Positions 21,004 to 30,423 of a DNA stretch of 64,000 bases are shown here, in pieces. Origin of the DNA: Akebia trifoliata (taxonomy: Eukaryota; Streptophyta; Magnoliopsida; Ranunculales; Lardizabalaceae). A model generated the notes under the pieces. That model was not told where the DNA came from, did no database searches, and saw nothing but the letters and a program-made list of their open reading frames with translations. Where the stretch lies: positions 17,129,040 to 17,193,039 of the forward strand of contig CM030705.1 of assembly GCA_017979445.1 (NCBI GenBank). Direction: 5' to 3'. The position numbers and the translations under genes were made by a program. The stretch's first letter is position 1, and every line of letters starts with the position of its first letter.

Positions 21004-23184
21004 TTAGGCGTAATATTTCTTAACAGTGTCAGCATTGATCGGTTGCGGGAAGACTTGTCCGTCCATTTCTGTGAGAACCAGAGCTCCTCCTGTCATTACC
21101 TTCTGTACGATGAATGGTCCCTCATAGTTCGGTCTGAACTTTCCTCTGACATCTTCTTGGATTGGCAGAATCTTCTTTAAGACCAAGTCTCCTGGCGAGA
21201 AATCCCTAGGCTTAACTTTCTTGTTATAGGCGCGAGCTATTCGTCGTTGATAGATCTGTCCATGACAAATGGCTGCAAGGCGTTTCTCTTCAATCAGATT
21301 CAGCTGATCGAACCGAGCTTGAATCCATTCAATTTCATCTAACTCTGCTTCTTTTAAGATTCGGAGGGAAGGAATCTCAACCTCTACGGGTAAGACTGCT
21401 TCCATGCCATACACCAATGAGTACGGAGTTGCCCCAGTTGAAGTTCGAACGAAGTCCGGTAAGCGTGAGGGCAAAGGCAACATGTCGTGCCAATCTTTGT
21501 ATGTAACTGCCATCTTCTCGATTATTTTCTTGATGTTCTTGTTGGCTGCCTCGACTGCTCCATTCATCTTAGGTCTGTAGGGTACAGAGTTGTGATGGGT
21601 GATCTGGAAGTCTTCGCACATTTTGATCATATCTTTGTTCTTGAAGTTCTTAGCATTATCAGTTACCAATCCGCTTGGAAGTCCATACCGACAAATGATG
21701 TTGTTCTTGACAAACTTCATGACGTTGCTCTTGGTAACATTGGCGTAGGATGCAGCTTCTACCCATTTTGTGAAGTAATCGATAGCAACAAGGATGAAAC
21801 GATGCCCATTTGCAGCTTTCGGCGAGATCTGCCCAATGACGTCCATGCCCCAGAGTGAGAAGGGCCAAGGAGTAGTCATATTATGTAGTTCTGAAGGTGG
21901 GGCATTGATCTTGTTGGCATATATTTGGCATAGATGGCATTTGCGGACATGCTGATAGCAGTCACTTTCCATTGTCGACCAATAATATCCCATCCTCATG
22001 ATCTTCTTAGCAAGCATATGACCATTCATGTGAGGTCCGCAGACTCCTCCATGTACAGTCTCAATTAGTCGTTTCGCTTCTGTTTCTGCCACACACCTAA
22101 GTAAGATCTCATGGTGCGACTTCTTGTACAGAATACCGTTGCTCAAGAAAAATTGTCCTGCTAGCCTCTGAATGGTCCTTCTATCATTTGGCGTTGCGTC
22201 TGAGGGAAGTGTTCGATCTTCAAGATATGCCTTGATGTCAAAATACCATGGCTTTTCTTCAGATTCTTCTACTTCGACGGGTAAGCAATAGGCTGGCTCA
22301 TCTTGAATTCCAATCTCAATAGGGTCGATGATTAGGTCTTCTGAGATGTTGATCATAGAGGCAAGTGTAGCTAGTGCATCTGCAAACTGATTCTTAGCTC
22401 TCGGCATGTACGTGAATGAAATCCTATCGAAGCGTGAGCTTAGTTCTTCCAGGTACTCGTGGTAAGGAACCAGTCTTTGCTCTCGGGTCTTCCATTCTCC
22501 AGTCGTCTGATAGACTACTAAGCTTGAATCTCCGAAAACATCGATTTCATCTACCTCGAGATCCAGTGCTGCCTTCAACCCTGCTATGCATGCTTCGTAT
22601 TCAGCCTCATTGTTGGAACATTGAAATTTTAGTCTGATTGCGATTGGCACGTGGGATCCACCTGGCTTGATCAGAACTGCCCCTATTCCGTTTCCTTTCT
22701 GATTGGCCGCTCCGTCGAAGTACATTTTCCATCCTGGTTCCTCATTATCGTCTTCAACCTCAGTGATCAGTATGGCTTCGTCAGGAAAGTTAGTCTTTAA
22801 TGGCTCGTAATCAGGCAACGGGTGCTCGGCTAGGTGGTCGGCGATTGCTTGCCCTTTGATGGCTTTTTGAGTGACATAGGTGATGTCAAACTCAGATAAC
22901 AATAGTTGCCATTTTGCAGTGCGACCTGTTAATGCTGGTTTCTCGAAAAGATACTTCAGGGGGTCCATTCTAGCAATAAGCATAGTTGAGTAACTAAGCA
23001 GATAGTGGCGTAGTCGTTGAGATGCCCAGACTAATGCGCAGCAAGTCTTCTCAAGTGTTGAATATTTTGCTTCATACTCGGTAAATTTCTTGCTGAGATA
23101 GTAAATGGCTTGTTCTTTCCGTCCTGATTCATCGTGTTGCCCTAGCACACACCCCATTGACGTTTCTTGCACTGAGATATACAT
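21004..23184 (-). CDS. element B pol, C-terminal part: RNase H, second RNase H, integrase
   Basis: 726 codons in the same frame as the RT part, cut off from it only by a premature stop. Residues 1-125 are the end of the RT-linked RNase H (GCVLGQHD, KYSTLEK, LLLSEFDITYV). About 152-280 form a second RNase H of the aRNH type known from the Tat lineage (YFDGAAN D157, EAEYEA E195, FGDSSLV D219, FADALA D269). Integrase starts near 355: zinc-binding H378, H385, C416, C419 and catalytic D448, D509, E545, followed by the C-terminal region ending in a KKYYA stop. The product would cut RNA from RNA/DNA hybrids and insert the cDNA into chromosomes. Residues about 570-578 (LPSRLPDF) differ from the pattern in the related family and look like a short stretch read in a shifted frame between two compensating indels. 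Confidence 0.92.
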   Translation of the reverse strand: MYISVQETSMGCVLGQHDESGRKEQAIYYLSKKFTEYEAKYSTLEKTCCALVWASQRLRHYLLSYSTMLIARMDPLKYLFEKPALTGRTAKWQLLLSEFDITYVTQKAIKGQAIADHLAEHPLPDYEPLKTNFPDEAILITEVEDDNEEPGWKMYFDGAANQKGNGIGAVLIKPGGSHVPIAIRLKFQCSNNEAEYEACIAGLKAALDLEVDEIDVFGDSSLVVYQTTGEWKTREQRLVPYHEYLEELSSRFDRISFTYMPRAKNQFADALATLASMINISEDLIIDPIEIGIQDEPAYCLPVEVEESEEKPWYFDIKAYLEDRTLPSDATPNDRRTIQRLAGQFFLSNGILYKKSHHEILLRCVAETEAKRLIETVHGGVCGPHMNGHMLAKKIMRMGYYWSTMESDCYQHVRKCHLCQIYANKINAPPSELHNMTTPWPFSLWGMDVIGQISPKAANGHRFILVAIDYFTKWVEAASYANVTKSNVMKFVKNNIICRYGLPSGLVTDNAKNFKNKDMIKMCEDFQITHHNSVPYRPKMNGAVEAANKNIKKIIEKMAVTYKDWHDMLPLPSRLPDFVRTSTGATPYSLVYGMEAVLPVEVEIPSLRILKEAELDEIEWIQARFDQLNLIEEKRLAAICHGQIYQRRIARAYNKKVKPRDFSPGDLVLKKILPIQEDVRGKFRPNYEGPFIVQKVMTGGALVLTEMDGQVFPQPINADTVKKYYA

Positions 23185-23277
23185 AAGTAGGGGTCGTCTT
23201 GGAGTAAGAGGGACTAGGACTGGTGGATTGAGTAGATATTGCTTGATCTTATCGAATGTTTCCTGATAGTCTAGGTT

Positions 23278-24705
23278 TCACATTTTTGGTGTGTCCTTCC
23301 TAAGTAGGTTGAAGACTGGCTCACAGATAGGCGTGAGTTGAGCAATGAAACGACTAATATACTGTATTCTCTCCAATAATACCCGAACATCTCTCTCTAA
23401 AACGGGTGCTTTCATCTCGAGGATATACTTGGTTTTTGCCGGATCTATCTCGATGCCTCTTCTACTGACGATAAAACCCAGTAATTTGCCCGATGTTGCC
23501 CCGAATACACATTTTGCAGGATTTAACCTTAAACTGTATTTCCTCAGCCTGTCGAACAACTTCTTTAGATTTACCAGATGATCTTCTTCAATACCGGATT
23601 TAGCAATCATGTCGTCTACGTAGACCTCCATTTCCTTGTGGATCATATCGTGGAATAGTGCAGTCATTGCCCGTTGGTAAGTCGCCCCTGCGTTCTTCAG
23701 CCCGAATGGCATGACTTTGTAGTGGAAAGTACCCCATGGTGTGATAAACGCAGTCTTTTCTTGGTCTTCTTCCGCCATTTTTATTTGGTTATAGCCTGAA
23801 AAGCCGTCCATGAACGAGAACATGCCATGCCCTGCTGTACTATCGACTAGAGTGTCGATGTGTGGAAGTGGAAAATCATCCTTAGGACTGGCCTTGTTTA
23901 GGTCCCGATAGTCAACACACATGCGTACCTTCCCATCTTTCTTGGGTACTGGGACAACATTAGCCAACCACTCAGGGTACGTAGAGACTGCAAGAAATCC
24001 GGCTTCGAACTGTTTCATGACTTCGTCCTTGACCTTGAGGGTCCATTCTGGCTTTAATCTTCTCAATTTCTGCTTGATCGGCTTGCTTCCGGAGGCAATT
24101 GGTAGCTTGTGCACGACAAGATCTGTGTCCAATCCCGGCATATCCCTGTACGACCATGCGAAGACATCTTGATAATCTTGTAAGAGTTTGATCATTTCTT
24201 CCTTTTGTTGTGACGTTAATAAGGCTCCGATCTTGACAATTCGTGGGTCCTCTTCGGTACCAAGATTGATTGAATCTGTATCCTCAATGTTTGGCTGAAC
24301 ACCTTTCTCGTGGCGTTCTACCAAGTCTTTGATTTCTTTAGGCGGGTACTCCATTTCGTCCTCAGACTCTTCTTCGATCCCCATGAGGTCAAAGTCGAGT
24401 TCAAGATCGAAATCATACTCGTCCCTTTCAAATTCTGTTTTATCTAGGTGCTCATTTGATTGAGACATATCCCTTGAAAACTTTGTTTTTTGGAAAATAT
24501 CTATTTTTTTACAATTTTGAAAGCTTTTTGATTTTTTTGACTTTTGATAAATTTTTGATTTTTTTGCTTTTTGAGGAATATTTGTTTTTTTGTTGCTTTT
24601 CGAATACCTGAAATAAGAAGAACAATCATGCGAATTTAATAAAGATAGGGAGCCCTCAAAACAGTCTTTACCCAAGGACGAGGGCTCGTTATGATCCTCG
24701 GGCAA
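23278..24705 (-). CDS. element B pol, N-terminal part: reverse transcriptase
   Basis: 475 codons. The first 150 residues are a linker, partly very lysine-rich (about residues 35-80) and then acidic (about 95-125). The RT domain runs from about 195: VPVPKKDGKVRMCVDYRDLN, then FSFMDGFSGYNQI with the first catalytic Asp, MPFGLKNAGATYQR, and YVDD at residues 362-365, all intact. The frame ends in TGA at 23,278-23,280, after RKDTPKM. The relatives have a tryptophan codon there, and the same frame continues to 21,004. This is therefore a nonsense change (G to A) and not a natural end. The first codon listed is TTG; the true N-terminus depends on how the protein is joined to gag-protease (an intron is known at this place in Ogre elements). 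Confidence 0.9.
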   Translation of the reverse strand: MPEDHNEPSSLGKDCFEGSLSLLNSHDCSSYFRYSKSNKKTNIPQKAKKSKIYQKSKKSKSFQNCKKIDIFQKTKFSRDMSQSNEHLDKTEFERDEYDFDLELDFDLMGIEEESEDEMEYPPKEIKDLVERHEKGVQPNIEDTDSINLGTEEDPRIVKIGALLTSQQKEEMIKLLQDYQDVFAWSYRDMPGLDTDLVVHKLPIASGSKPIKQKLRRLKPEWTLKVKDEVMKQFEAGFLAVSTYPEWLANVVPVPKKDGKVRMCVDYRDLNKASPKDDFPLPHIDTLVDSTAGHGMFSFMDGFSGYNQIKMAEEDQEKTAFITPWGTFHYKVMPFGLKNAGATYQRAMTALFHDMIHKEMEVYVDDMIAKSGIEEDHLVNLKKLFDRLRKYSLRLNPAKCVFGATSGKLLGFIVSRRGIEIDPAKTKYILEMKAPVLERDVRVLLERIQYISRFIAQLTPICEPVFNLLRKDTPKM

Positions 24706-24716
24706 ACTAGATTCGT

Positions 24717-26915
24717 TTAACGGAGTTTTTTTTTGGAGGCCTCAATAGCCTCAAGGGTCAATGGGAATTCCTCCCAATTGTTTAGAACTTCACCTTCTCT
24801 GAGGGGGCGGATGAGATGTGAAAGTGATGTGTTGGGTGATTTGGTCGGTGGTTCGGAGATAACCATGATCTCCGATTGATTTTTGTCAGATTGGGGCATG
24901 GTCCCTCCCAAGCTTGGTGGGATGACGATTGATGCCCAGTCAATGCCCGTTGAAAAGGGTGAGTCTTCCTTTTGGTCGGTAGTGATTTCCACGTTGGTGG
25001 ATTTTAAAACGGTCTCGGATAGACTTTCGTTGGAATCCCCATTGAATAGAACATCAATGCCTTCTACGAAGGATGGTTGGGACTCAACAACTGAGTCTTC
25101 TTGAAAGTGCAGTGGTGCGATTTTTACCGTTTTTGCCCTTTTTGCCAATGGTGGTTCCGATAGGTTGTCGGGTCTGATATGAGACTTTGAGAAGCTAACG
25201 CTAATGTGAGGGACTCGGCCGAGGTTCCAGACATTCGATTCCCGATTTTGCTTTCTTGCTAGTCGAAGTTCTTTCTTCTTTTCTTTCATTTCTGCTATAT
25301 CCTTCTTTGTGGGCCTAAACCCCAGACCAAAATAATGAGTATCCTTTCTTGCTTCGACCGGTGTAGCTCTTCCTCTTCCTCCTGGTCCCAACCCATGCTT
25401 GGGTCGATAACCTGCCCTCTTCATGATCCGACCAATCATAAGGTTTGCTCGTGATAGCTTTGCTCTTACCTTCTCCTTCCCCTTTTCGATGTGATTGACA
25501 GCCGCGAATTGGTACGAATGGTAGAGTGCCTTGTCCTTCGTCATTTCTATGTCAATAAATGGCACGTCCGGAGCTCTGCCGGGCGGGATCAAGTTTTCTG
25601 CCAAAACGGATATCATTCTCTGTCCCATGATGAATTTGACTCTCTGGTGTAGAGAAGAAGGTACTGCCCCTGCTATGTGGATCCATGGCCTGCCCAGTAA
25701 TAAATTGAAGGTTGTCGGTATTTCCATGACTTCAAATGTTACTTCGAAGGTGCACGGGCCTATTGTGATGGGTAAATCTACCTCTCCCAAGGAGTCTCTT
25801 CTTGAGCTGTCAAAGCCTCGGACGACCTTGTTGTTGGGCTTCACATGAGACCAATCAGCGTTGAGCTTCCGGAAGGTTTCAAGTGGACAAACATTAAGCG
25901 CTGAGCCATTATCAATCAGCACCCTGGCAACCATCATGCCCTTGCATATGACCATGATGTTTAGTGGCTCGACGTGCCCCGTTCCTCCAGGCACAAATTC
26001 ATCTTCAGTGAAAATAATGGGATTGGGGGCCATTATCTGGCCAATCGTTTGTTCTAGTTGCGTAGGTGAGGTGGTTGCAGGTACATGCGATTTTTCTAAA
26101 ACTCTCAGTAATGCTTCTTGGTATTCTTCTGACTTTTGTATTAGACCTAGGATACTGATTTGAGCTGGCTGTTTGTTCAATCTGTCCACTATATTATGCT
26201 CTCTCTTGAGGATGAGCTTAATAAAGTCTGTGGCTTCTTCGTCTGTCACTTTCACTTTTTCTTCCGTCTTCTCCTCCTTATACAGCTTACCCTTTCCCTT
26301 TGCTTCTCTTTTCTCTTCGTCGGTCACCCCTTTGCCTTCTTCCTTGATTTTCACCCCATTTTTCGATATTTTTTTGTACCGCCCTGCCCTTGTCATATGC
26401 TCAATGTCGGCCACCATTGCTTTCTTCATGGCTTCAACCCCGGAGGTTGTGGTGATGGTTGTCTCGTAACTCCAGGGAACTGCCTGGATAGAGTTATAAG
26501 GGAATGGTTTGGGTGAGTGTATGGTCATGGGAGGTGGATCGGGTTTTACATTGAGGATGAGAGGTGGTGGCGATGGTTTTGATGGAGTGTATGGGATGAT
26601 GAGCGGTGGTCGTGAAGACGAGGTGTATGGTATATGGAGAGGGGGTCGAGTTGATCCTTGGGAATATGGTGGTGTGTAGGGTATAACAAGGGGAGGTCGG
26701 GTTGAATTTTGATGATGGGGTGATCCGTAAGGTATAACTAAAGGTGGTCGGGTAGCGGTATTTTGATGAGGGGGATGGATAGTGAGGTTGGCCATTCTGA
26801 GAGGTAGCTGTGAATTCTGCGATGAATCTGTATAACGGTTGACTGTGTTAACCGTTGACGTCCTTGATTCCTTCGTGAACCGTACCCTGACTTTTGCACC
26901 GATAGGTGCTATCAA
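24717..26915 (-). CDS. element B protease region with G-patch
   Basis: 732 codons without an ATG start; the frame is open further right up to the gag end and is the continuation of gag after a frameshift. Order: a proline-rich stretch with a repeated RPPLVIPY-like phrase (residues about 50-130), a charged region (about 195-230), the aspartic protease core with VLIDNGSALNV (catalytic Asp about 335) and the second-half motif FNLLLGRPWIH, then a glycine-rich KRAGYRPKHGLGPGGRG at about 500-520 that matches a G-patch, and a low-complexity tail. The protease would process the polyprotein. The G-patch is a nucleic-acid-binding or helicase-contact module. The same arrangement is visible in decayed form in element A. 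Confidence 0.88.
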   Translation of the reverse strand: MIAPIGAKVRVRFTKESRTSTVNTVNRYTDSSQNSQLPLRMANLTIHPPHQNTATRPPLVIPYGSPHHQNSTRPPLVIPYTPPYSQGSTRPPLHIPYTSSSRPPLIIPYTPSKPSPPPLILNVKPDPPPMTIHSPKPFPYNSIQAVPWSYETTITTTSGVEAMKKAMVADIEHMTRAGRYKKISKNGVKIKEEGKGVTDEEKREAKGKGKLYKEEKTEEKVKVTDEEATDFIKLILKREHNIVDRLNKQPAQISILGLIQKSEEYQEALLRVLEKSHVPATTSPTQLEQTIGQIMAPNPIIFTEDEFVPGGTGHVEPLNIMVICKGMMVARVLIDNGSALNVCPLETFRKLNADWSHVKPNNKVVRGFDSSRRDSLGEVDLPITIGPCTFEVTFEVMEIPTTFNLLLGRPWIHIAGAVPSSLHQRVKFIMGQRMISVLAENLIPPGRAPDVPFIDIEMTKDKALYHSYQFAAVNHIEKGKEKVRAKLSRANLMIGRIMKRAGYRPKHGLGPGGRGRATPVEARKDTHYFGLGFRPTKKDIAEMKEKKKELRLARKQNRESNVWNLGRVPHISVSFSKSHIRPDNLSEPPLAKRAKTVKIAPLHFQEDSVVESQPSFVEGIDVLFNGDSNESLSETVLKSTNVEITTDQKEDSPFSTGIDWASIVIPPSLGGTMPQSDKNQSEIMVISEPPTKSPNTSLSHLIRPLREGEVLNNWEEFPLTLEAIEASKKKLR

Positions 26916-27040
26916 ATCCGAGGGATTGAAGTCGAGTTCTCCACATACAACATTTACCCTATGCCCACTCCCCTCTCCATTGTGAGTAGGTAGGGGGTTT
27001 TGGTTGATGTTTTGTTGTTGGGGTGGGTTGGCAGGCCCAT

Positions 27041-28606
27041 CTAGGATGAGAGCTTTTTATCGATCAGGTTCTGTACTTGATGCTTGAGCTGCCAGCATTG
27101 ATCTGTGGAGTGACCTGGTGCACCCATGTGGAATTCACAGAGCAGGTTAGGGTTGTACCCTGGCCCTTTCACAGCCTCAGGATTTGGTGGACGTTTTACC
27201 AGATATTCTCCTCTGAGTAAGAGTGGCAGTAATTCTGATAGTGTCATGGGCAATCTGGTAAATACTCTGTTTACCCTGTTAGGTCGTGCCTGCTGGTTTT
27301 GCCCATACTGTGGTGCTGGTTGTGCTTGCAGAGGAACTGTCTGAAAGGGGTTCTGTGGTGCTGGAGCCCAAGCAGCTCGAGGTACTGGCGCCCAAGGGAC
27401 TTGTGGTGCCTGCGGCCTCTGAACTGGTGCCTGAATGAAAAGAGGTTGGCTGGGTTGTATATTGTTGACTTGAGCTTCCTCTTTCTTTTTGACAAAAGGC
27501 ACGAACTTCTTTTGTGCCGATGTCCCTGCCGCTGCGCTTAAGGCTGTGAAGTCAAATATTAAACCAGTCCGGATCCCGTCCTCGACCCGGTCTGCCACTT
27601 GAACTAAATTTGAGAAGGTGCCTGTGGTGTGTCCAACTAGATGAGTATAAAAGGCATGCCCTAGTGTTGAGATGAACGTGGTGTTCATCTCTTGTTCAGT
27701 CATTGCGGGCCTCACTTGTGAAGCAGACTCCCGCCATCTCTGGGCGTACTCTTTTACTGTTTCCCTTTGCTTTCTAGTCATCTTGGCCATATCATTTCGA
27801 TCCAGACCTACATCTGTGTTGAACCGATAATTATGCCAGAACATTTCAGCCAAGTCTTGCCAACTTTTGATAAGCGTATGGTCCAATCCGGAAAACCATT
27901 TGAGTGCAGGCCCTGTCAAGCTTCTTTGAAACAACTGCACCAGTAGCCTGTCATCTTCGCCGTATTGGCACATGGATCCGCAGTATAGTTTTAGATGTGA
28001 CAGAGGACACCCCACCCCATTGTACTTCTCAAATTCCGGACATTTGAATTTGGCCGGCAGCTGTGCATTAGGATAAAAGCAAAGGTCCCTGAATCTTGTC
28101 CCTCCTAGAGTATTTGCACCTTTCATTCGTCTCATCTCTTCTTGGAGAGACTCTATCTGCTGGGCCATTTTGTTATCAGTGACATTTTTGGCCTCAGGCA
28201 CCCTGAAGTCACACTCATCATCTGGGATTACCACCGGGGGTGGTTGATTCTGTGGGATGTAAAGTGGAGGGCCCTGATACATTGGCACCGTAGGAGGTGG
28301 GGTGGTCTGTTGATCTGGTCGTGTCTGTTCAAGGGGTTCTGGGTTTGATCCAGATGCTTGGTGCTGAGCGGCTTGCGCTTGTAAGAAGTTAGTATTACTA
28401 AAAACAGCCATCAACATTTGTTCTTGTCTTTTCGTTGTTTCTATGAGCTTCGCTATCATTGCATTAGCTTCGGCAAGTTCACTTGTCGCAGGTTGTGGAT
28501 CCTCTAAGTTGCTCATAGTTGATGTAGATCGAAGGAAATACGGAGGCTTCTCAGGGTGTTTGTACTTCTTTCGTTTGGCCACCTTTGGGTACAGAAGACC
28601 AAGCAT
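27041..28606 (-). CDS. element B gag
   Basis: 521 codons from an ATG at 28,606. The N-terminal third is proline- and glutamine-rich. The capsid-like retrotransposon gag domain lies at about residues 185-340 (YNGVGCPLSHLKLYC, LFQRSLTGPALKWFSGL, TRKQRETVKEYAQRWRE). A second proline/glutamine-rich stretch follows. Near the end is a single zinc-finger-like CEFH..GAPGHSTDQC motif, a C-H-H-C version of the nucleocapsid knuckle. It would form the particle and bind RNA. It ends early, at 27,041: compared with the downstream frame one base appears to be missing near 27,050, which shifts gag out of frame with protease. Confidence 0.92.
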   Translation of the reverse strand: MLGLLYPKVAKRKKYKHPEKPPYFLRSTSTMSNLEDPQPATSELAEANAMIAKLIETTKRQEQMLMAVFSNTNFLQAQAAQHQASGSNPEPLEQTRPDQQTTPPPTVPMYQGPPLYIPQNQPPPVVIPDDECDFRVPEAKNVTDNKMAQQIESLQEEMRRMKGANTLGGTRFRDLCFYPNAQLPAKFKCPEFEKYNGVGCPLSHLKLYCGSMCQYGEDDRLLVQLFQRSLTGPALKWFSGLDHTLIKSWQDLAEMFWHNYRFNTDVGLDRNDMAKMTRKQRETVKEYAQRWRESASQVRPAMTEQEMNTTFISTLGHAFYTHLVGHTTGTFSNLVQVADRVEDGIRTGLIFDFTALSAAAGTSAQKKFVPFVKKKEEAQVNNIQPSQPLFIQAPVQRPQAPQVPWAPVPRAAWAPAPQNPFQTVPLQAQPAPQYGQNQQARPNRVNRVFTRLPMTLSELLPLLLRGEYLVKRPPNPEAVKGPGYNPNLLCEFHMGAPGHSTDQCWQLKHQVQNLIDKKLSS

Positions 28607-28739
28607 TACTATCTTGTTTACAAAAAAAAAAATGCTGACATTTTATTAGGTCGGGTAAAAGTTATTTATTTTAAAGCGCAAACGAGTTTTAAAGAAAGAG
28701 TTCTTTGGTTTGGAGCCGACATTAACGCGAAGTTGGCAT

Positions 28740-30262
28740 TAACACGGGACTAGCAAAATATTTTGAAAAAGAATTACATCAACACAGAGTTGGCATCGAC
28801 ACGGAGTCGGGAAAATATTTTTTAAAAAGGAATTTCATCGGCACGGAGTTGGCATCGACACGGAGTCGGTAAAATTTAAAAACGATTTCATCAGCACGGA
28901 GCTGGCATTGACACGAAGTCGGTAAAGATTTTTTTTTTTTTTTTTAAATGATTACATCAGCATGGAGCTGGCATCGACACGGAATCGGTAAAATTTTTAA
29001 AAATGATTACATCAGCACGGGGCTGGCATCGACACGGAGTCGGTACAAATTTTTAAAAACGATTTCATCAACACGGAGTTGGCATCGACACGGAGTCGGT
29101 ACAAATTTTAAAAACGATTTCATCAACACGGAGTTGGCATCGACACGGAGTCGGTAAAATTTAAAAACGATTACATCAGCACGGAGCTGGCATCGACACG
29201 GAGTCGGTACAAATTTTAAAAACGATTTCATCAACACGGAGTTGGCATCGACATGGAGTCGGTAAAATTTAAAAACGATTACATCAGCACGGAGCTGGCA
29301 TCGACACGGAGTCGGTACAAATTTTAAAAACGATTTCATCAACACGGAGTTGGCATCGACACGGAGTTGGTACAAATTTTAAAAACGATTTCATCAACAC
29401 GGAGTTGGCATCGACACGGAGTCGGTAAAATTTAAAAACGATTACATCAGCACGGAGCTGGCATCGACACGGAGTCGGTACAAATTTTAAAAATGATTTC
29501 ATCAACACGGAGTTGGCATCGACACGGAGTCGGGAAAATATTTTTTAAAAAGGAATTTCATCGGCACGGAGTTGGCATCGACACGGAGTCGGTAAAATTT
29601 AAAAACGATTTCATCAGCACGGAGCTGGCATTGACACGGAGTCGGTAAAATTTTTTTTTTTTTTTTTAAATGATTACATCAGCATGGAGCTGGCATCGAC
29701 ACGGAATCGGTAAAATTTTTAAAAATGATTACATCAGCACGGGGCTGGCATCGACACGGAGTCGGTACAAATTTTTAAAAACGATTTCATCAACACGGAG
29801 TTGGCATCGACACGGAGTCGGTACAAATTTTAAAAACGATTTCATCAACACGGAGTTGGCATCGACACGGAGTCGGTAAAATTTAAAAACGATTACATCA
29901 GCACGGAGCTGGCATCGACACGGAGTCGGTACAAATTTTAAAAACGATTTCATCAACACGGAGTTGGCATCGACATGGAGTCGGTAAAATTTAAAAACGA
30001 TTACATCAGCACGGAGCTGGCATCGACACGGAGTCGGTACAAATTTTAAAAACGATTTCATCAACACGGAGTTGGCATCGACACGGAGTTGGTACAAATT
30101 TTAAAAACGATTTCATCAACACGGAGTTGGCATCGACACGGAGTCGGTAAAATTTAAAAACGATTACATCAGCACGGAGCTGGCATCGACACGGAGTCGG
30201 TACAAATTTTAAAAATGATTTCATCAACACGGAGTTGGCATCGACACGGAGTCGGTAAAACA
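28740..30262 (-). repeat. satellite array of hairpin units between ORF1 and gag (element B)
   Basis: About 28 units of 50-60 bases, each containing two versions of CATCRRCACGGAGYYGG separated by AT-rich spacers. Every version can fold as a 4-bp stem around the constant loop ACGGA (CAGC/GCTG, CAAC/GTTG or CGAC/GTCG). The array also has a higher order: about 28,800-29,522 and 29,522-30,244 are near-perfect copies shifted by 722 bases. Open frames seen here on both strands are by-products. Confidence 0.93.
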
Positions 30263-30423
30263 TTTTGAAAGAGAAGATTACATTTTGAATTTTGTACACC
30301 AACCCATTAAACAATTTATGCCATGATTATCCACAAATAAACTGAAAGAAATTTCATTGAACTATTGAAAATTGTTTGACAAATAGGATTTTCATTGAAT
30401 TACAACTTTCAAATAATCCTGTT

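Noticed and set aside
26160..26516. 118-codon + strand frame, and other + strand frames between 21,400 and 28,700
   Set aside because: They are shadows antisense to gag, protease and pol of element B, with no family resemblance.
28740..30262. Regular repeats with spacers, CRISPR-like at first sight
   Set aside because: This is plant nuclear DNA inside a retrotransposon; the spacers are repeats too and no cas genes exist.
28948..30314. Open frames of 69-122 codons on both strands
   Set aside because: They are products of the satellite array; identical frames recur 722 bases apart.
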